Assembly (NCBI GenBank): GCA_009760855.2
Contig: WPIO01000092.1
Coordinates: 1,176,501 to 1,236,500, forward strand
Direction of reading: 5' to 3'
Source: Cristatella mucedo
Lineage: Eukaryota > Bryozoa > Phylactolaemata > Cristatellidae
DNA length: 60,000 nt
Positions 41,966 to 52,439 of the stretch are shown here, piece after piece (position 1 is the stretch's first letter; each line of letters opens with the position of its first letter). The translations under genes and the position numbers were made by a program. Below the pieces are notes generated by a model that was given only the letters and a program-made list of their open reading frames with translations, had not been told where the DNA came from and ran no database searches.

Positions 41966-42554
41966 TACATTAAATTACGAGCTTCGATGCTTGCTTTTGT
42001 GGCAGCCGGAGTGGAGTATATGAAAACCCGTTATTTTGTCAAAAAGGCTTGATACCTAGAAAATTGAAATAATATTTTCGGCTCACTTGCTGAAACCTCG
42101 TATCGAAGATCTTTCCATTGTCGGTGATGGATTTGAACCTGCTTTCATGCTTTCTAGAGAGGATTTTCAATTCATCACCGCGAAAAGTGGAAGACAATAC
42201 TTGGACTGCATGAAAGATGCAGGCTTCATCTAGTCCAAAACTTTCCGTTAACGATGTTCATCGGTTCAAGAACACGCGCTATTTGTGGTAGTGGATTTAC
42301 ACCATTTTGCGATCAACGACTTTAATCGAAGCACTTCGAGATAATTGTGATTATTACTGATTTTAATAGTCTAGACTGGTTTCCACCCTAACAACATCCA
42401 AGTAATGGCATTTCTTCTAATGCAACGTGGGCACTGTTAGCCAAAGGATACATCCACGGACTCGCTACAGCAACACCCACCTTTTATTTTACTTGTCACT
42501 AGTACTGCCACGAGCAAATGGTATAAAATTATGTCCAGCTCATTTTGTCAATTA

Positions 42555-43000
42555 TCAAAACCCAAAGTTCTGACGCTGACCCACAAGGCCCGCCACGGCT
42601 TGGCTCCTTCGTACCTAGCTGAACTGCTGCATCAGTTTCAGCCTGTTCGCGCCCTCAGGTCTTGTGTGGACAATAAATTAGCTGTTCCCTTCCTCCGCTT
42701 AAAGACCGTTGGCGACAGAAGCTTTAGCTCTGCAGGGCCTAGACTGTGGAACTCGCTTCCACAATTCTTACGCGCAACGACAACTACTCTCCTGCTTTCG
42801 ACTATGGCTAATCCTATTCAGCAGTTCTGAGCTGCTACTTTCATGCTACTCACTACCTCAACTGCTCTTCTGAGTCTGCTATGCTTCCCGCTTTCTCTTG
42901 GCTGCGTGAGACGAAGCCTGTTGACCACCAAATGCATACCGAAAGCCACTTAGGCCATGAGTGCTCTACACAAAACTCTCCTGCGTAACAAAGAAAATAC
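42555..43000 (+). mobile_element. LINE-A C-terminal part and 3' UTR
   Basis: Open for about 90 codons (LTHKARHGLAPSYLAEL, FSSAGPRLWNSLPQF), followed by 3' UTR ending TCTCCTGCGTAAC. It is among the better preserved LINE-A copies. Confidence 0.8.
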
Positions 43001-43002
43001 TA

Positions 43003-43170
43003 GCTGATTTAACAGCCTCTTTTTATATCGCGACAGAAGAGCCTTTACGGCTATCGCCGCCGCTTGCAGTGGCACTATAAGATTGCCCACTGCAGGATTC
43101 GAACCCACGATTTCGAGGCTGAGGTCGCGAAAGCAACCGCCTTACCTAGTGCGCCATCACGGCTCACCAC
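43003..43170 (-). mobile_element. SINE1, nearly full-length
   Basis: Read on the minus strand: GGTGAGCCGTGATGGCGC, TAGGTAAGGCGG (A box), GGGTTCGAATCCTGC (B box), core with GGCTCTTCTGTCGC, tail GCTGTTAAATCAGCT. This is the best copy for a consensus. Confidence 0.85.
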
Positions 43171-43872
43171 TTAGTCTTAATGGCTTTGCGAAGTTACGGA
43201 CGGAGATACAACCTAGCGGTCAGTACATGTAAACTGCACTCGACTAGTGGGCGTGCAACAAGAAGATACGGCAAAACGAGGTTTATTATCCTAAAAATGA
43301 CCGCTTTTCACTATGCCAGGCCTCCTTAAAGCAGCTTCCGGCGCAGCTGGCTGCTGTAGTGTGACGCTCAGACAGCGTCACGACCGACGGTATGGAAACA
43401 CGAATGTCCAAGTAAAACTGCGTATTCGTGTGCACAGCACGACGGCTCAAGCCCGCTATCTCCTGAGCTGGCGTTCCTACTGCCACTCCTGCACCAGGCC
43501 ACGACTCACCCTTACAAAAACCATATGCCGATTAACCGGCATGGGCCAGAGGTTTGTGGCCAATATAGCCATCGGCCCGTACGCTTATAGCACTGCAAGA
43601 AAAGAAAGCACTCAAGCGCGTAAGCACTCAAGAACAGACGTGTAGCACCGTCCCAGTGCAGGCGGGCCAGTCGCTGCAGCTGCAGCTCCGGCAGAGCCTC
43701 CAGGCGCAAGCTTCAGCTGCCCATCTGCTCGGGCTCTAGCGAAGCCTCAGACTGCTGCTCCGGTCGCGTTATAGTTTGGTTGCCATCAAACACAGCACGG
43801 AACACAAGCCGATGACAAACACCGCCAATTTATTTCACTATACATTGAGCAAAAGGACTCTACTCGCCCAAC
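43171..43872. other. unresolved spacer, GC-richer
   Basis: Overlapping frames on both strands (plus 43,313-43,645; minus 43,709-43,512 and 43,486-43,286) compete with no splice or domain support. Confidence 0.3.
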
Positions 43873-44949
43873 ATGCCAACAGGAGTCTCAGATTGTCTCA
43901 TCGAGTCTCAGGCTGATGCGCATGTCGCGTCTCGGGCTGGACCTCCGGTCGCGTCTCACAATGGGGCTCCGGTCGCGTCTCACGCTGGAGTTCCGGTTGC
44001 GTCTAATGCTGGGGCTCCAATCACGTATCTCGCTGAAGCTCCTGTCGCGTATCGGGCTGGGGCTCCAGTCGCGTATCTCGCACGAGTTCCGGTCGCATCT
44101 CGGACTGGAGCTCCGGTCGCGTCTCATGTTGGGGCTCCAGTTGCGTATGTCGCTGGAGCTCCGGTCGCGTCTTGGGCTGGGACTCGGGTCGCGTATCGGG
44201 CTGGGGCTCCAGTTACGCATCTCGCTGAAGCTCCTGTCGCGCATTGGACTGGGGCTCCAGTTGCGTATGTCGCTGGAGCTCCGGTCGCGTCTTGGGCTGG
44301 GACTCGGGTCGCGTATCGGGCTGGGGCTCCAGTTACGCATCTCGCTGAAGCTCCTGTCGCGAATGTTGGGGCTCCAATCACGTATCTCGCTGAAGCTCCT
44401 GTCGCGTCTTGGGCTGGGACTCGGGTCGCGTATCGGGCTGGGGCTCCAGTTACGCATCTCGCTGAAGCTCCTGTCGCGAATGTTGGGGCTCCAATCACGT
44501 ATCTCGCTGGAGCTCCGGTCGCGTCTTGGGCTGGGACTCGGGTCGCGTATCGGGCTGGGGCTCCAGTTACGCATCTCGCTGAAGCTCCTGTCGGGCATCG
44601 GACTGGAGCTCCGGTCGCGTCTCGGGCTCGGGCTGAACATTGGGCTCAGTATCCGACTGCTCCTTTGATCGTGCTTGCGGCTGCGGCTTTGGTCGCGTCT
44701 TGTGAGGCGCTTTTGCGCGCTTCAATCCTTCGGACAGCGTATGGGCATCGGCTTGTTTTCCTACAGGCAAAGGAGACTTTGATCTCAACCAAACAAGCAC
44801 AAATGAGCTGCGGCGGTTTCGTGGCTGATCACCCATCATCCGCACGCCAGCAAGCTGGTGCAAAGCGACAGGTCTGCGACACCGCCAGCATCTCAGCTGT
44901 CTTCATCCGCCGCCGCCCTCCTCCGCCACCATATTCCGAGTGCCAATAA
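43873..44949 (+). CDS. 358-codon ORF over a 24-bp minisatellite (coding status open)
   Basis: The frame is open from ATG 43873 to TAA 44947-44949. Its core is about 30 units of an 8-residue repeat (GAPVASRA-like), followed by a non-repetitive Ala-rich part and RRRPPPPPYSECQ. On the opposite strand, 44,640-43,888 is also open for 250 codons and reads as an Arg/Ser repeat (RRDRSSSPMPD, RNWSPSPIRD) resembling splicing-factor RS domains. Two further frames are open over the repeat. Unit-length changes are multiples of three. No signal peptide, introns or known domain are seen. It may be a repetitive protein, an RS-type exon of a minus-strand gene, or a minisatellite with no coding role. Confidence 0.3.
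   Translation: MPTGVSDCLIESQADAHVASRAGPPVASHNGAPVASHAGVPVASNAGAPITYLAEAPVAYRAGAPVAYLARVPVASRTGAPVASHVGAPVAYVAGAPVASWAGTRVAYRAGAPVTHLAEAPVAHWTGAPVAYVAGAPVASWAGTRVAYRAGAPVTHLAEAPVANVGAPITYLAEAPVASWAGTRVAYRAGAPVTHLAEAPVANVGAPITYLAGAPVASWAGTRVAYRAGAPVTHLAEAPVGHRTGAPVASRARAEHWAQYPTAPLIVLAAAALVASCEALLRASILRTAYGHRLVFLQAKETLISTKQAQMSCGGFVADHPSSARQQAGAKRQVCDTASISAVFIRRRPPPPPYSECQ
43916..44640. repeat. 24-bp minisatellite with higher-order units of 117-120 bp
   Basis: The unit is like GCTGGGGCTCCAGTCGCG plus six variable bases. The marker GCGTCTTGGGCTGGGACTCG recurs at 44167, 44287, 44404 and 44521, spacing 120, 117 and 117, so five-unit blocks were copied as wholes; one lost exactly one codon's worth. 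Confidence 0.9.
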
Positions 44950-45339
44950 TCGGCCGCTCGTCGTGCAATATTTGTTGCAACTTTACCGCCGTGAATTCAA
45001 CTGCTCAGTACCCTAGCGTTGCTGAAGTTACTCTTATTTCTGCACTTTCGGAGTACAAAAGCCATGGCTTTTCACCCACTTCGTTTCAAGACAGTCTAAG
45101 TCAAATTCACAATACTCCTCGAAATCTTTCATCAGGTCCTACGTAGACTTACACGAACGCCAACTTGCACCTGCATACAGGACATACCTGCTAACTGCAC
45201 CGCAAGCCGGATCGCCTTCGAATACATCTTCCAACTAGGTATTGACGCCATCAGCAAATAACCTATGTTTTTCTAGCCAATCCTTCTGCTGAAAAATGAG
45301 ACACAACCGACACAAAATATCGTCTCCATACTTTCTCAC
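44950..45339. other. intergenic, no recognised element
   Basis: No supported features. On the minus strand 44,950-44,690 has Gly/Arg- and Lys/Pro/Gln-rich frames upstream of the RS-like repeat that could be exons if that strand is coding. Confidence 0.25.
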
Positions 45340-45435
45340 ACTACCGTTGCAGTAAATGTAAAGTGCCTATGATGAGATTGAGTTCTCTGATGGCGCTTTA
45401 TCAAGTGCATTATCATTATTATTATTATTATTACC
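45340..45435 (+). mobile_element. solo LINE-B 3' tail
   Basis: GTTGCAGTAAATGTAAAG, GAGATTGAGTTCTCTG, GGCGCTTTATCAAG, then ATT repeats. Confidence 0.7.
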
Positions 45436-45844
45436 TAGCAAATGCTGGGCATTTTCCACGCTCACCTCCGGCCCATACGTCGGCACAGGGGAAAGCTCTC
45501 CCACTTTATTTTCTACGTCAAGCCTAAACCAATTAGCAAACCCTGGCAACGAGTCTCCCTTCCGTTGCCATCGTTGTAAGCGTCAGCCAACTTTATTTGG
45601 CTACAATTCACATTAATGGCCGCCGTCAATGCACTAGACAGGAAATTAATCCCTAACTTATGGCACCAATTATACGACCATCAGACCCTCCCTTGTCCGG
45701 TTAGCAGCATAACGTGTGCAACGTGCAAAGACCTAAAGCAAGCAATGCGCCAACGGTAACAATGCAGCGCTTAAGATTCTGCACATGGCGCTAGCTACAC
45801 AACGACGTAATTGGAAATAACCAAACAAAAGCTTACATATTACA

Positions 45845-46010
45845 GCTGATAACAATAACAATAATACTGACATTTGTAGAGTGCCCTCACAGATCTGAAT
45901 CTCGTTCTAGGCACTTTATAGATGCTGCAAGTAAAGCATTACCAAATTTTGGTGGTAATATCCGCAAGCAGCAGGCATAGTGTAAGCAGGTAAATGCACA
46001 CGAAGTACGA
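45845..46010 (-). mobile_element. LINE-B 3' tail and UTR scrap
   Basis: AATAACAATAATAC, GAGTGCCCTCACAG, TTCTAGGCACTTTATAG, then degenerate 3' UTR. 45,436-45,844 and 46,011-46,690 show nothing certain. Confidence 0.55.
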
Positions 46011-46696
46011 ATCGCAAAGACCGCACAGGTGACTTCCGGCCGGGTCGCTAACAGGCTTGCAGCAGCTCGCGCTCAGTACTTGGACTCACCGACCTTCAGG
46101 CCATCGCTCAAAGAGAGTGACTGCGGTCAGGCTCGAACATTACGTAAGGGGCCGGGTTGTAAGTCGTGCTATAATCTCGCTCGAACATACTCGTAAATCG
46201 CGTCGCTCATAAGCCTCAACTTATAGCGACCATTGTAGTGTCTGCTTAATTGCGGGTTTATGTTGTTATTGGTTTATGGGTTATATGGGATTAGGGTTAA
46301 ATGATTTATTCTTCACTAGAGTGGAACAGGAGCGGGAACCAGGAGAGCTGAGGGGAGAACTGCTGCGCGGTGTAACGCTGCGAGCGTTAATGAAATACGC
46401 CAGTGTTAAAGGCCGGCCTTGGTATCTGCGCTTCGTCGTTTGTGTACCGGCGCATGCGTGCTGGCAGAGGTTCAGCTTAAATGCCATTTCGGCAATTTCG
46501 GCGGCGACGGTGGCCTTCAGCAATGGTACGTGAGTACTTCTGCGGCGGCGAGACGCTGCGAGTAGGCTGCTTGAATCGGAGGTGCGGTGACCTACAGCAA
46601 TGTTGCTTGAGTTCTTCTACGGGCTCCGAGGACGTTGTGAGTTGGCTGCTTGACTAGGAGAGAAGGCTTGAGGTGCGTGGTGTCAACCGGCCAGAT

Positions 46697-46830
46697 ATGC
46701 ACAAGTATATACGTGCCTTCCTAAAAGAAGATACCTTCATTCTCTACGAACGCATTCTACCGGAGGTCAGGAAAGACTATGCAAAGCTCCTCGTGGCATT
46801 GGTGAGTGCATTGGCCAACCTCAAAGACAG
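46697..46830 (+). pseudogene. Gag capsid-like fragment of a Ty3/gypsy-type retrotransposon (tentative)
   Basis: A frame reads AFLKEDTFILYERILP and then VRKDYAKLLVALVSALA. The pattern 'aromatic and leucine helix, then RxDY.xL..aL' is typical of Gag capsid N-terminal parts of Ty3/gypsy elements. No protease, reverse transcriptase or LTRs are seen nearby. The frame also contains a donor-like GTGAGT at 46,802. Confidence 0.3.
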
Positions 46831-47019
46831 AGGATGGTTGGTCCGCCCTGCCCTGATAAAAGCTGTTTCGATTGAGGGGACTGGCAGGAGCGACCAAAAG
46901 CGGCAGCAGCTATCAACAGTGGAGTGGCGGGCGACAGAGGTTTGCCAGGCTGCCACTGTGTGGCATGTGGCGCCGGCGATCCGAGCTGTGAAGGCTGGCC
47001 AAGTGCCGATGGAATGTAT

Positions 47020-47295
47020 GTATGTATATCTTCGTCTGCCACTCCACAAAGCCCTAAAGACTACGCGACCGTGTTACGCATGAGAGTTTTTGCATAGCGC
47101 ACTCACAGCCTAAGCGGCTTTCGGTAAGCATTCAGTAGCCAACAGATTTCGTCTCACGTAACAAAGAGAAAGTGGTAAGCATAGCAGAGTCAGGAGAGCA
47201 GTTGAGATAGTGAGTAGCATGGAAGTAGCAGCTCCGGACTGCTGAAAAGGATGAGCCATAGTCGGCAGCAGAAGAGTAGTTGTCGTTGCGTCATA
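47020..47295 (-). mobile_element. LINE-A 3' end
   Basis: GCACTCACAGCCTAAGCGGC, ACAGATTTCGTCTCACG and GGATGAGCCATAGTCGGCAG are the LINE-A 3' UTR and C-terminal coding complement. Confidence 0.75.
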
Positions 47296-47341
47296 AATAG
47301 CCGCAGCGAAGATAGCAGCAGAATACCTGAAGGAAGGTATC

Positions 47342-47969
47342 GTGGAGAAATTGGGAAAAGGTCCACACCGAGCTAGGAGTTGCCCGAGGCAGCTCTCTAG
47401 CACGGGAAGGAATGCATGCCATGAGGCGACGGCGTTCTGCAAGGCGACAGTAACATTTGAGGCGACGGCATGCTGCGGGGTAGCGGCGTTCTATGAGGAG
47501 ACGGTCAGCAGCGGGGCTGAGTCAATCGGCAGAGAGACGGCAGCGTCCGGCAGAGAGTCGGCCCAGGTCGGAGAGTCAGCAGCAGCAGGCCGCAGAGCTG
47601 GCGCAGGCCGAAGAGTGCAGGCGCAGTGGGCGGAGATGCGGCACAGAAAAGAACGGCGGAGGCAGCGTCCGGCAGAAATGGTGGAGTGCAACAGGAAGTG
47701 TGGAGATGTCGGACAGAAAGGCAACGACAGTGTCCACAGAGGTGGCTGCGCCCGCAGAGACGCTGGCGGCAGAGCTCGCAGAAGCGGCAGCAGAGGCAAC
47801 GGCCGAGCCAGCGGAGGCGGCTTCCGCGAGTGAGACTGAAGCGAGTGAGACTGCGATGCGGATGCCTGGCGAAAGAAAGGCTGCGGCGTCTGTAAGAGTG
47901 TCATCGCAGGATGGCGAGATGATTGAGGTACCAGCGCCGGCAAGCGTCCGAGGTGAACGCGCCCACTGA
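47342..47969 (+). other. low-complexity GC-rich region with overlapping ORFs
   Basis: Two plus frames (163 and 158 codons) and two minus frames are open at once. One plus frame ends in an acidic Ala/Glu-rich stretch (AELAEAAAEATAEPAEAAS) and a less repetitive tail (VSSQDGEMIEVPAP). Simultaneous openness reflects GC-rich GAGACGGC-like repeats; coding is possible but unproven. Confidence 0.3.
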
Positions 47970-48032
47970 AGAGGCGGGGCGAGACGCCCGTCGAGCCGGC
48001 GCCAGATTTCCTTCCTGATTGGCCTCCCGCGC

Positions 48033-48190
48033 CAAGCTTCCTGAGCTTCCGGTGCCATTCTTCCTCAGCTTCCGGTGAAGCTTCCTGAGCTTCTGGCGAA
48101 AGGCATCCTGAGCTTCCGGCGCCAGGTTTCGTGAGCTTCCGGCGCCACCCTTCCTGAGCTTCCGGCGCCAGACTTCCTGAGCAGCTTCCC
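48033..48190. repeat. second 24-bp minisatellite
   Basis: About six imperfect units of CTTCCTGAGCTTCCGGCGCC. Three minus-strand frames stay open through it (for example RRKLRKGGAGSS). Confidence 0.85.
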
Positions 48191-48784
48191 GAGGTGAAGG
48201 AATGTAAGCGGCAGAAAATGGCGGCGACTGAGCTATGCGTGGAGACGGCCAGAGATTGGGTGCAAGACTTTGAGGTGACGTGTTGCGACGCGCCATTGGG
48301 TCTTTGTCCCCTATCATTTCTCCTGTTCTGCGGTAGAGGGGTCGAGACACAAAGCACCTCGATGCCTTCGTTAAATTGGGGAGAAAAGAGACCTTTTTCG
48401 CATCATTTGCTATGGCACCACCTTTAGCCGTAGGTGAAGCGGGAGTAAATCGGGTTCAAACACAACTGTTTGATCGTTCGTCGGTTGCCAACGACTTCGT
48501 CCGACACTGCGATAAGTGGGCGCCAGCCCTTGAGCGTTGGGAGACGGTAGCTCGCACCGCGTAGCCGGCGCGTTCGTCAAATCACAGTCTTCCATTTGCT
48601 CTGGGCTATTTCCGTGCCGACGTCGGTAATAGCTGCATGGCGGGAGGAGGTTTCCATATTCAAACTAAGAGTATGAAAAGGACTATGAAAAGACCAAAGC
48701 AGAAAAGTGCTTCGGGGATTTCGGCCTCTCCCGATGTTTGAGGTAACCGGCGAGTCGTAGTAGAACTGATTTGACCAATACAGG
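48191..48784. other. intergenic, no supported gene
   Basis: Short competing frames only. Confidence 0.3.
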
Positions 48785-48860
48785 GCAGTACAGTACAAGC
48801 GCCTAGAGAGAGATTAAGTTCTCTGGGGGCGCTTTATCAAGTGAATTATTATTGTTACAG
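48785..48860 (+). mobile_element. solo LINE-B 3' tail
   Basis: AAGCGCCTAGAGAGAGATTA, GGGGGCGCTTTATCAAGTG and ATT repeats. Confidence 0.7.
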
Positions 48861-49109
48861 TTCTCAGTAACTGTGCGATGAGAAGTCCCAGTTTTAACAA
48901 TCAGATGGCGTTGCGCTGATCTTGAACGTGAGAATTCATCCAGATTCGCTGCGTCTACTTCGGCCTGGTCATTTGTCCAGTATCACAGTGCACGCGAGCA
49001 ATAGAGTCGTCACCTCGATTTAGAAACTAACGCGAACGGCTCAAAATAAGAGCAGCAGAGAAATTCCTAAAGAGCTTCTAAGTCTCAGTATTTTCAAAAC
49101 GTAGCCGAT

Positions 49110-49490
49110 GCCTTGTGTGGAAACAAAGAGGCCGTTTTTGGGCCATTCGTTATATACTATGCAACACTAAATTTGCCCCATTTGGCAAGCGTTTCCATGT
49201 TGCCTACGCCTCATATGCGTAGAAACTGGCCTTTATGTCCAGGGCTCGGATCAATCCAAAGTTAACCCATTTACGGTGAGAAAGCTGACGTTATGCTCGC
49301 GCCTTGTGGTTCACATCTAGTCCGAAGCACAGCAAATGAATCAAAATTAGCGTGAACGGATATTTACTTTGGTCATTCCAAGATGACCACTCAAAGGGGT
49401 TCGGGAAATAGTAGATGTTCAAGACTTGCGGCTTTAGTTCAAATCGCTTTCTCGGAGAAGCCCCCGAACACAGTCCCCGGTAAGTTTTCG
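49110..49490. repeat. dispersed repeat of unknown family, copy 2
   Basis: Matches 31690-31985 in the same order and orientation. Neither copy has coding potential or recognised ends. Confidence 0.5.
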
Positions 49491-49520
49491 TTTACTGCAT
49501 TTGATGAAGACGTTCAAAGT

Positions 49521-49624
49521 ACATCTACTCATATACTCATATAATCATATACTCATATAATCATATAATCATCTAATCATATACTTATATAATCATAAAT
49601 CATATCATAGTACATATACTCATT
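49521..49624. repeat. AT-rich short tandem repeat (ATACTCAT / ATAATCAT)
   Basis: About twelve 8-9 bp units alternate between CTC and ATC forms. Confidence 0.9.
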
Positions 49625-49800
49625 GAAGCGCTCTCCTCGCTCATCCGCGTGAGCTCGCGCGTTCTGTCTGAATTTTCAAAGCTGAGCATCGTGGGGTAAG
49701 GACTTTTGAGGAGCAGCAGAAAGTGATAAGGACTTTTGAGGAGCTTGTGAACCTCGAGTGACATTCGTCAGCCCGTTTTAGTGGCGTTCTTCGCGCGAGC

Positions 49801-50160
49801 TTAAACCAGCTGCTCGTCGTCTTCAGTCTCTCGATTGTCTAGAGCGGCGACGAGCCACTTCATGAGGCCCTAGCTGCTCGACGTGCATCTGGGTGACACC
49901 TGCACCTGCCGGTGGTTGACCAGCGACTCCCACTCGATGTGACGTCGCTCTTCCGTTTCGTGCGGGGACGTGGTGCGCACGACAGTGGGGTGTTGGGTGG
50001 AGCGATGTGCGGACGCATGATGGGAAGCTCGCTTTTTTCCACCTCGACAATTGGAAGGTCTACAATGCAGACTAAGGAGTTGCTCGAATGTGTACCCATC
50101 GAATTCTTGGCGGAAGCACATTCAAGTCACGTGCACGTTTGTCGGTTCCCCAAACTGCTG
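49801..50160 (-). pseudogene. possible decayed coding remnant
   Basis: On the minus strand one frame reads FDGYTFEQLLSLH and ERRHIEWESLVNHRQVQV, stops at TAG, then continues GLMKWLVAALDNRETED. A second frame over the middle reads IVEVEKSELPIMRPHIAPP. Coherent pieces in shifting frames suggest a broken gene copy, family unknown. The plus strand is also open for 106 codons. Confidence 0.25.
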
Positions 50161-50604
50161 GGAATGCAGCAAACTACTGGGCTGCTCTTTTTCTCCCGCT
50201 TTCCAGCCTTTAAGCTTTTACCAAAACTATAAAATAAATTAAGAAATTAAATTTCGCGCCCTACCTAATATTTTGAAAGAAACTCTATCAAGCGAGCAGC
50301 GAATGGTTACCTTACCTGCGACAGTTCTCACGCAGGCAGGGGGTTCCCGGATCTTCACTTGATTCCCAGCAGGCATGATGAAGTATTTTTCGGAAGCCCA
50401 ATTTATCTAAACAGGTGCTTTCACTGAGCGTTTTTCGCTTGTCATGATCAATTGTCTAGTAAGCGCTGCAAAACGCTTCTCCTTGGTGCAAGCAACTTCT
50501 TGATGCCACAAAAACCAAATACGACCATTCAAAAGTGTGTTGCTCTAAAATAGCCTACGGTAAAACGTTCGTTTGCGGCTTGTTCCTTTGTTATATTATG
50601 GGTG

Positions 50605-51600
50605 TAATTTAATGTAATTGATCTCCGTCTGTAATTACACCAAGCCAAAAAGACCATGTGGGTGTTACGCTGGAGAGTTCTTTATAGCGCACTCACAGCC
50701 TAAGCGGCTTTCGGTACGCATTCGGTAGCCAACAGACTTCGTCTCACGCAGCAAAGAGAAAGTAGGAAGCGTAGCAGAGTCAGGAGAGCAGTTGAGGGAG
50801 GTAGTGAGTAGCATGGAAGTAGCAGCTCAGGACCGCTGAAAAGGATGAGCCATAGTCGGCAGCAGTAGAGTAGACGTCGTTGTGTAAGAATCGCGGAAGC
50901 GAATTTCACAAACCTGCAGAGATCAAGCTTCTGTTGCCAACGGTCTTTAAGTGGAGGAATGGAACAGCTAATCTATTGTCCATACAGAACCTGAGTGCAC
51001 GAGGAGGCTAAAACTGGTGCCGCAGTTCAGCGAGGTATGGAGGAGCTAAGCCGTGGCGGGTCTTGTGGGTCAGCGTAAGGACTTGAATCTGTATCTGTTT
51101 ATCAACCGGCAGTCATGCTAGGTTTTCTAGCAGAGGAGACGCACGGTCAGGCCTCTAGTATTTGACAGCTAGCCTTGCAGCCATTTTCATAGCCAGCTGC
51201 CGTGGTCTAGTGGCATTTTTTCTAGCCCCGCTAAAATGGAATTACAACAATCCACCCGAGACAGAAATGAGGAGCTAAATAATTTTTTAAAGCCACCGTG
51301 GAAGACAGGTATTATTCTTAGATAGAGATCGGACGTGATGGCTAACTGTGGAAACAGTCTTCTTAATGAAACTTTCAAAATTTAGGCAGCTATCAAAGAC
51401 TACGCCTAAATGCTGAGCACATAGTTATAGTTGCACAACAGCATCACCTATTAGAAGAGCAAAACCTTCTAGTCCAGCCACACGCTTAGGGTGTTCTATG
51501 TGCAGCAGTTCAGTTTTATTTCGCTTACTTTCAAAAGCCTCCTACATCCAGGATCGAATGTCGACAAGGCAGGCATTCAGTTTCATACTACGCTACAGTG
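50605..51600 (-). mobile_element. LINE-A, long degenerate copy
   Basis: The minus strand runs from 3' UTR (CACTCACAGCCTAAGCGGC) through C-terminal coding to the YADD-upstream zone (CCAGGATCGAATGTCGAC at about 51,550). Stops are frequent. Confidence 0.8.
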
Positions 51601-51879
51601 TTACGTATTAATCTTCACTTATTCAGTTAGTAGCACGATGCTTGCTTAATGTGCGAACCTGACCTCCGAAGCGTACATCATATCAAATCCAATACTTTGC
51701 AAACATTATTCTCTGACTACAAAAGTGAAGTTGCTATTCTAATTTACTTTAGGCATCAAGGATTAAGAAAGAATTTCCTACCGCAGGAAAAAAAGAATAA
51801 ATTGAAATATGTTGCCGGACGTTATGGTCAAGACGTTATGGCCACTGACGAAAACCTTCAACCTGCACAATTCTTGCTC
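51601..51879. other. spacer, no recognised element
   Basis: One 85-codon plus frame (51,649-51,906) without support. Confidence 0.3.
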
Positions 51880-52200
51880 CGACCTAGGGAGCCTGACTTG
51901 GCTTGACTCCTTCGCCGCTGAGCTGCTGCAACTGTTTTTTCAGCCTCCGTATGCACTCAGGACAAACAATGGGCCAATCCATATTATTTTGTACTCTTAT
52001 ATTCCAGCTGTCCTTCGCCCTTAGCAAACTTCTTACGAAACTAAATCTAGGCTCCTGCTGCTGCTGCCGGTTGTTTGGCACAGCCTTTCCAGGCCGCTTC
52101 CTTCCGCTCCTCACTCCACGACCGCCATCCTTATTAGGGTATGCCCCCCCCACTTGGTCTTTGTCTTGTGAGGTACGGTCTATTGGCTACGTAGCAAGTA
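51880..52200 (+). mobile_element. LINE-A fragment
   Basis: Broken frame with WLDSFAAELLQLFFQPPYALR-like pattern corresponding to the LAPSYLAELLHQFQPVRALR zone, then CTCCTGCTGCTGCTGCC as in other copies. Confidence 0.55.
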
Positions 52201-52439
52201 GACAGCAAGCTGCAATACGTAATGCTTTTACACGCATGATACTGGGCACGTCACAAATCCTTGTATCGGTTGTCGGGTTGGACGAATTACAACAATCCAC
52301 CTCCATCCACCGCAATTCACTCTAGTTAGGCTAAAATCGACAGGACATTGGCATTGCTGAGCTCAAATTTTGAGCAGATATTATGTTACATCTTTGATTT
52401 CGTGTATCCACTAAATTTCATGTTACTGTGCGCACGAGG

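Noticed and set aside
43003-43170. Functional tRNA gene
   Set aside because: A and B boxes are present, but the sequence continues into a SINE core and tail, recurs many times, and does not close a cloverleaf.
47491-48357. 288-codon minus ORF with repeated SLAPEAQE-like units
   Set aside because: Three minus frames are open over the same 24-bp repeat and GC-rich DNA; listed as repeat, not gene.
49521-49624. CRISPR-like array of short repeats
   Set aside because: Units are contiguous 8-9 bp AT-rich repeats without spacers, in an animal genome.
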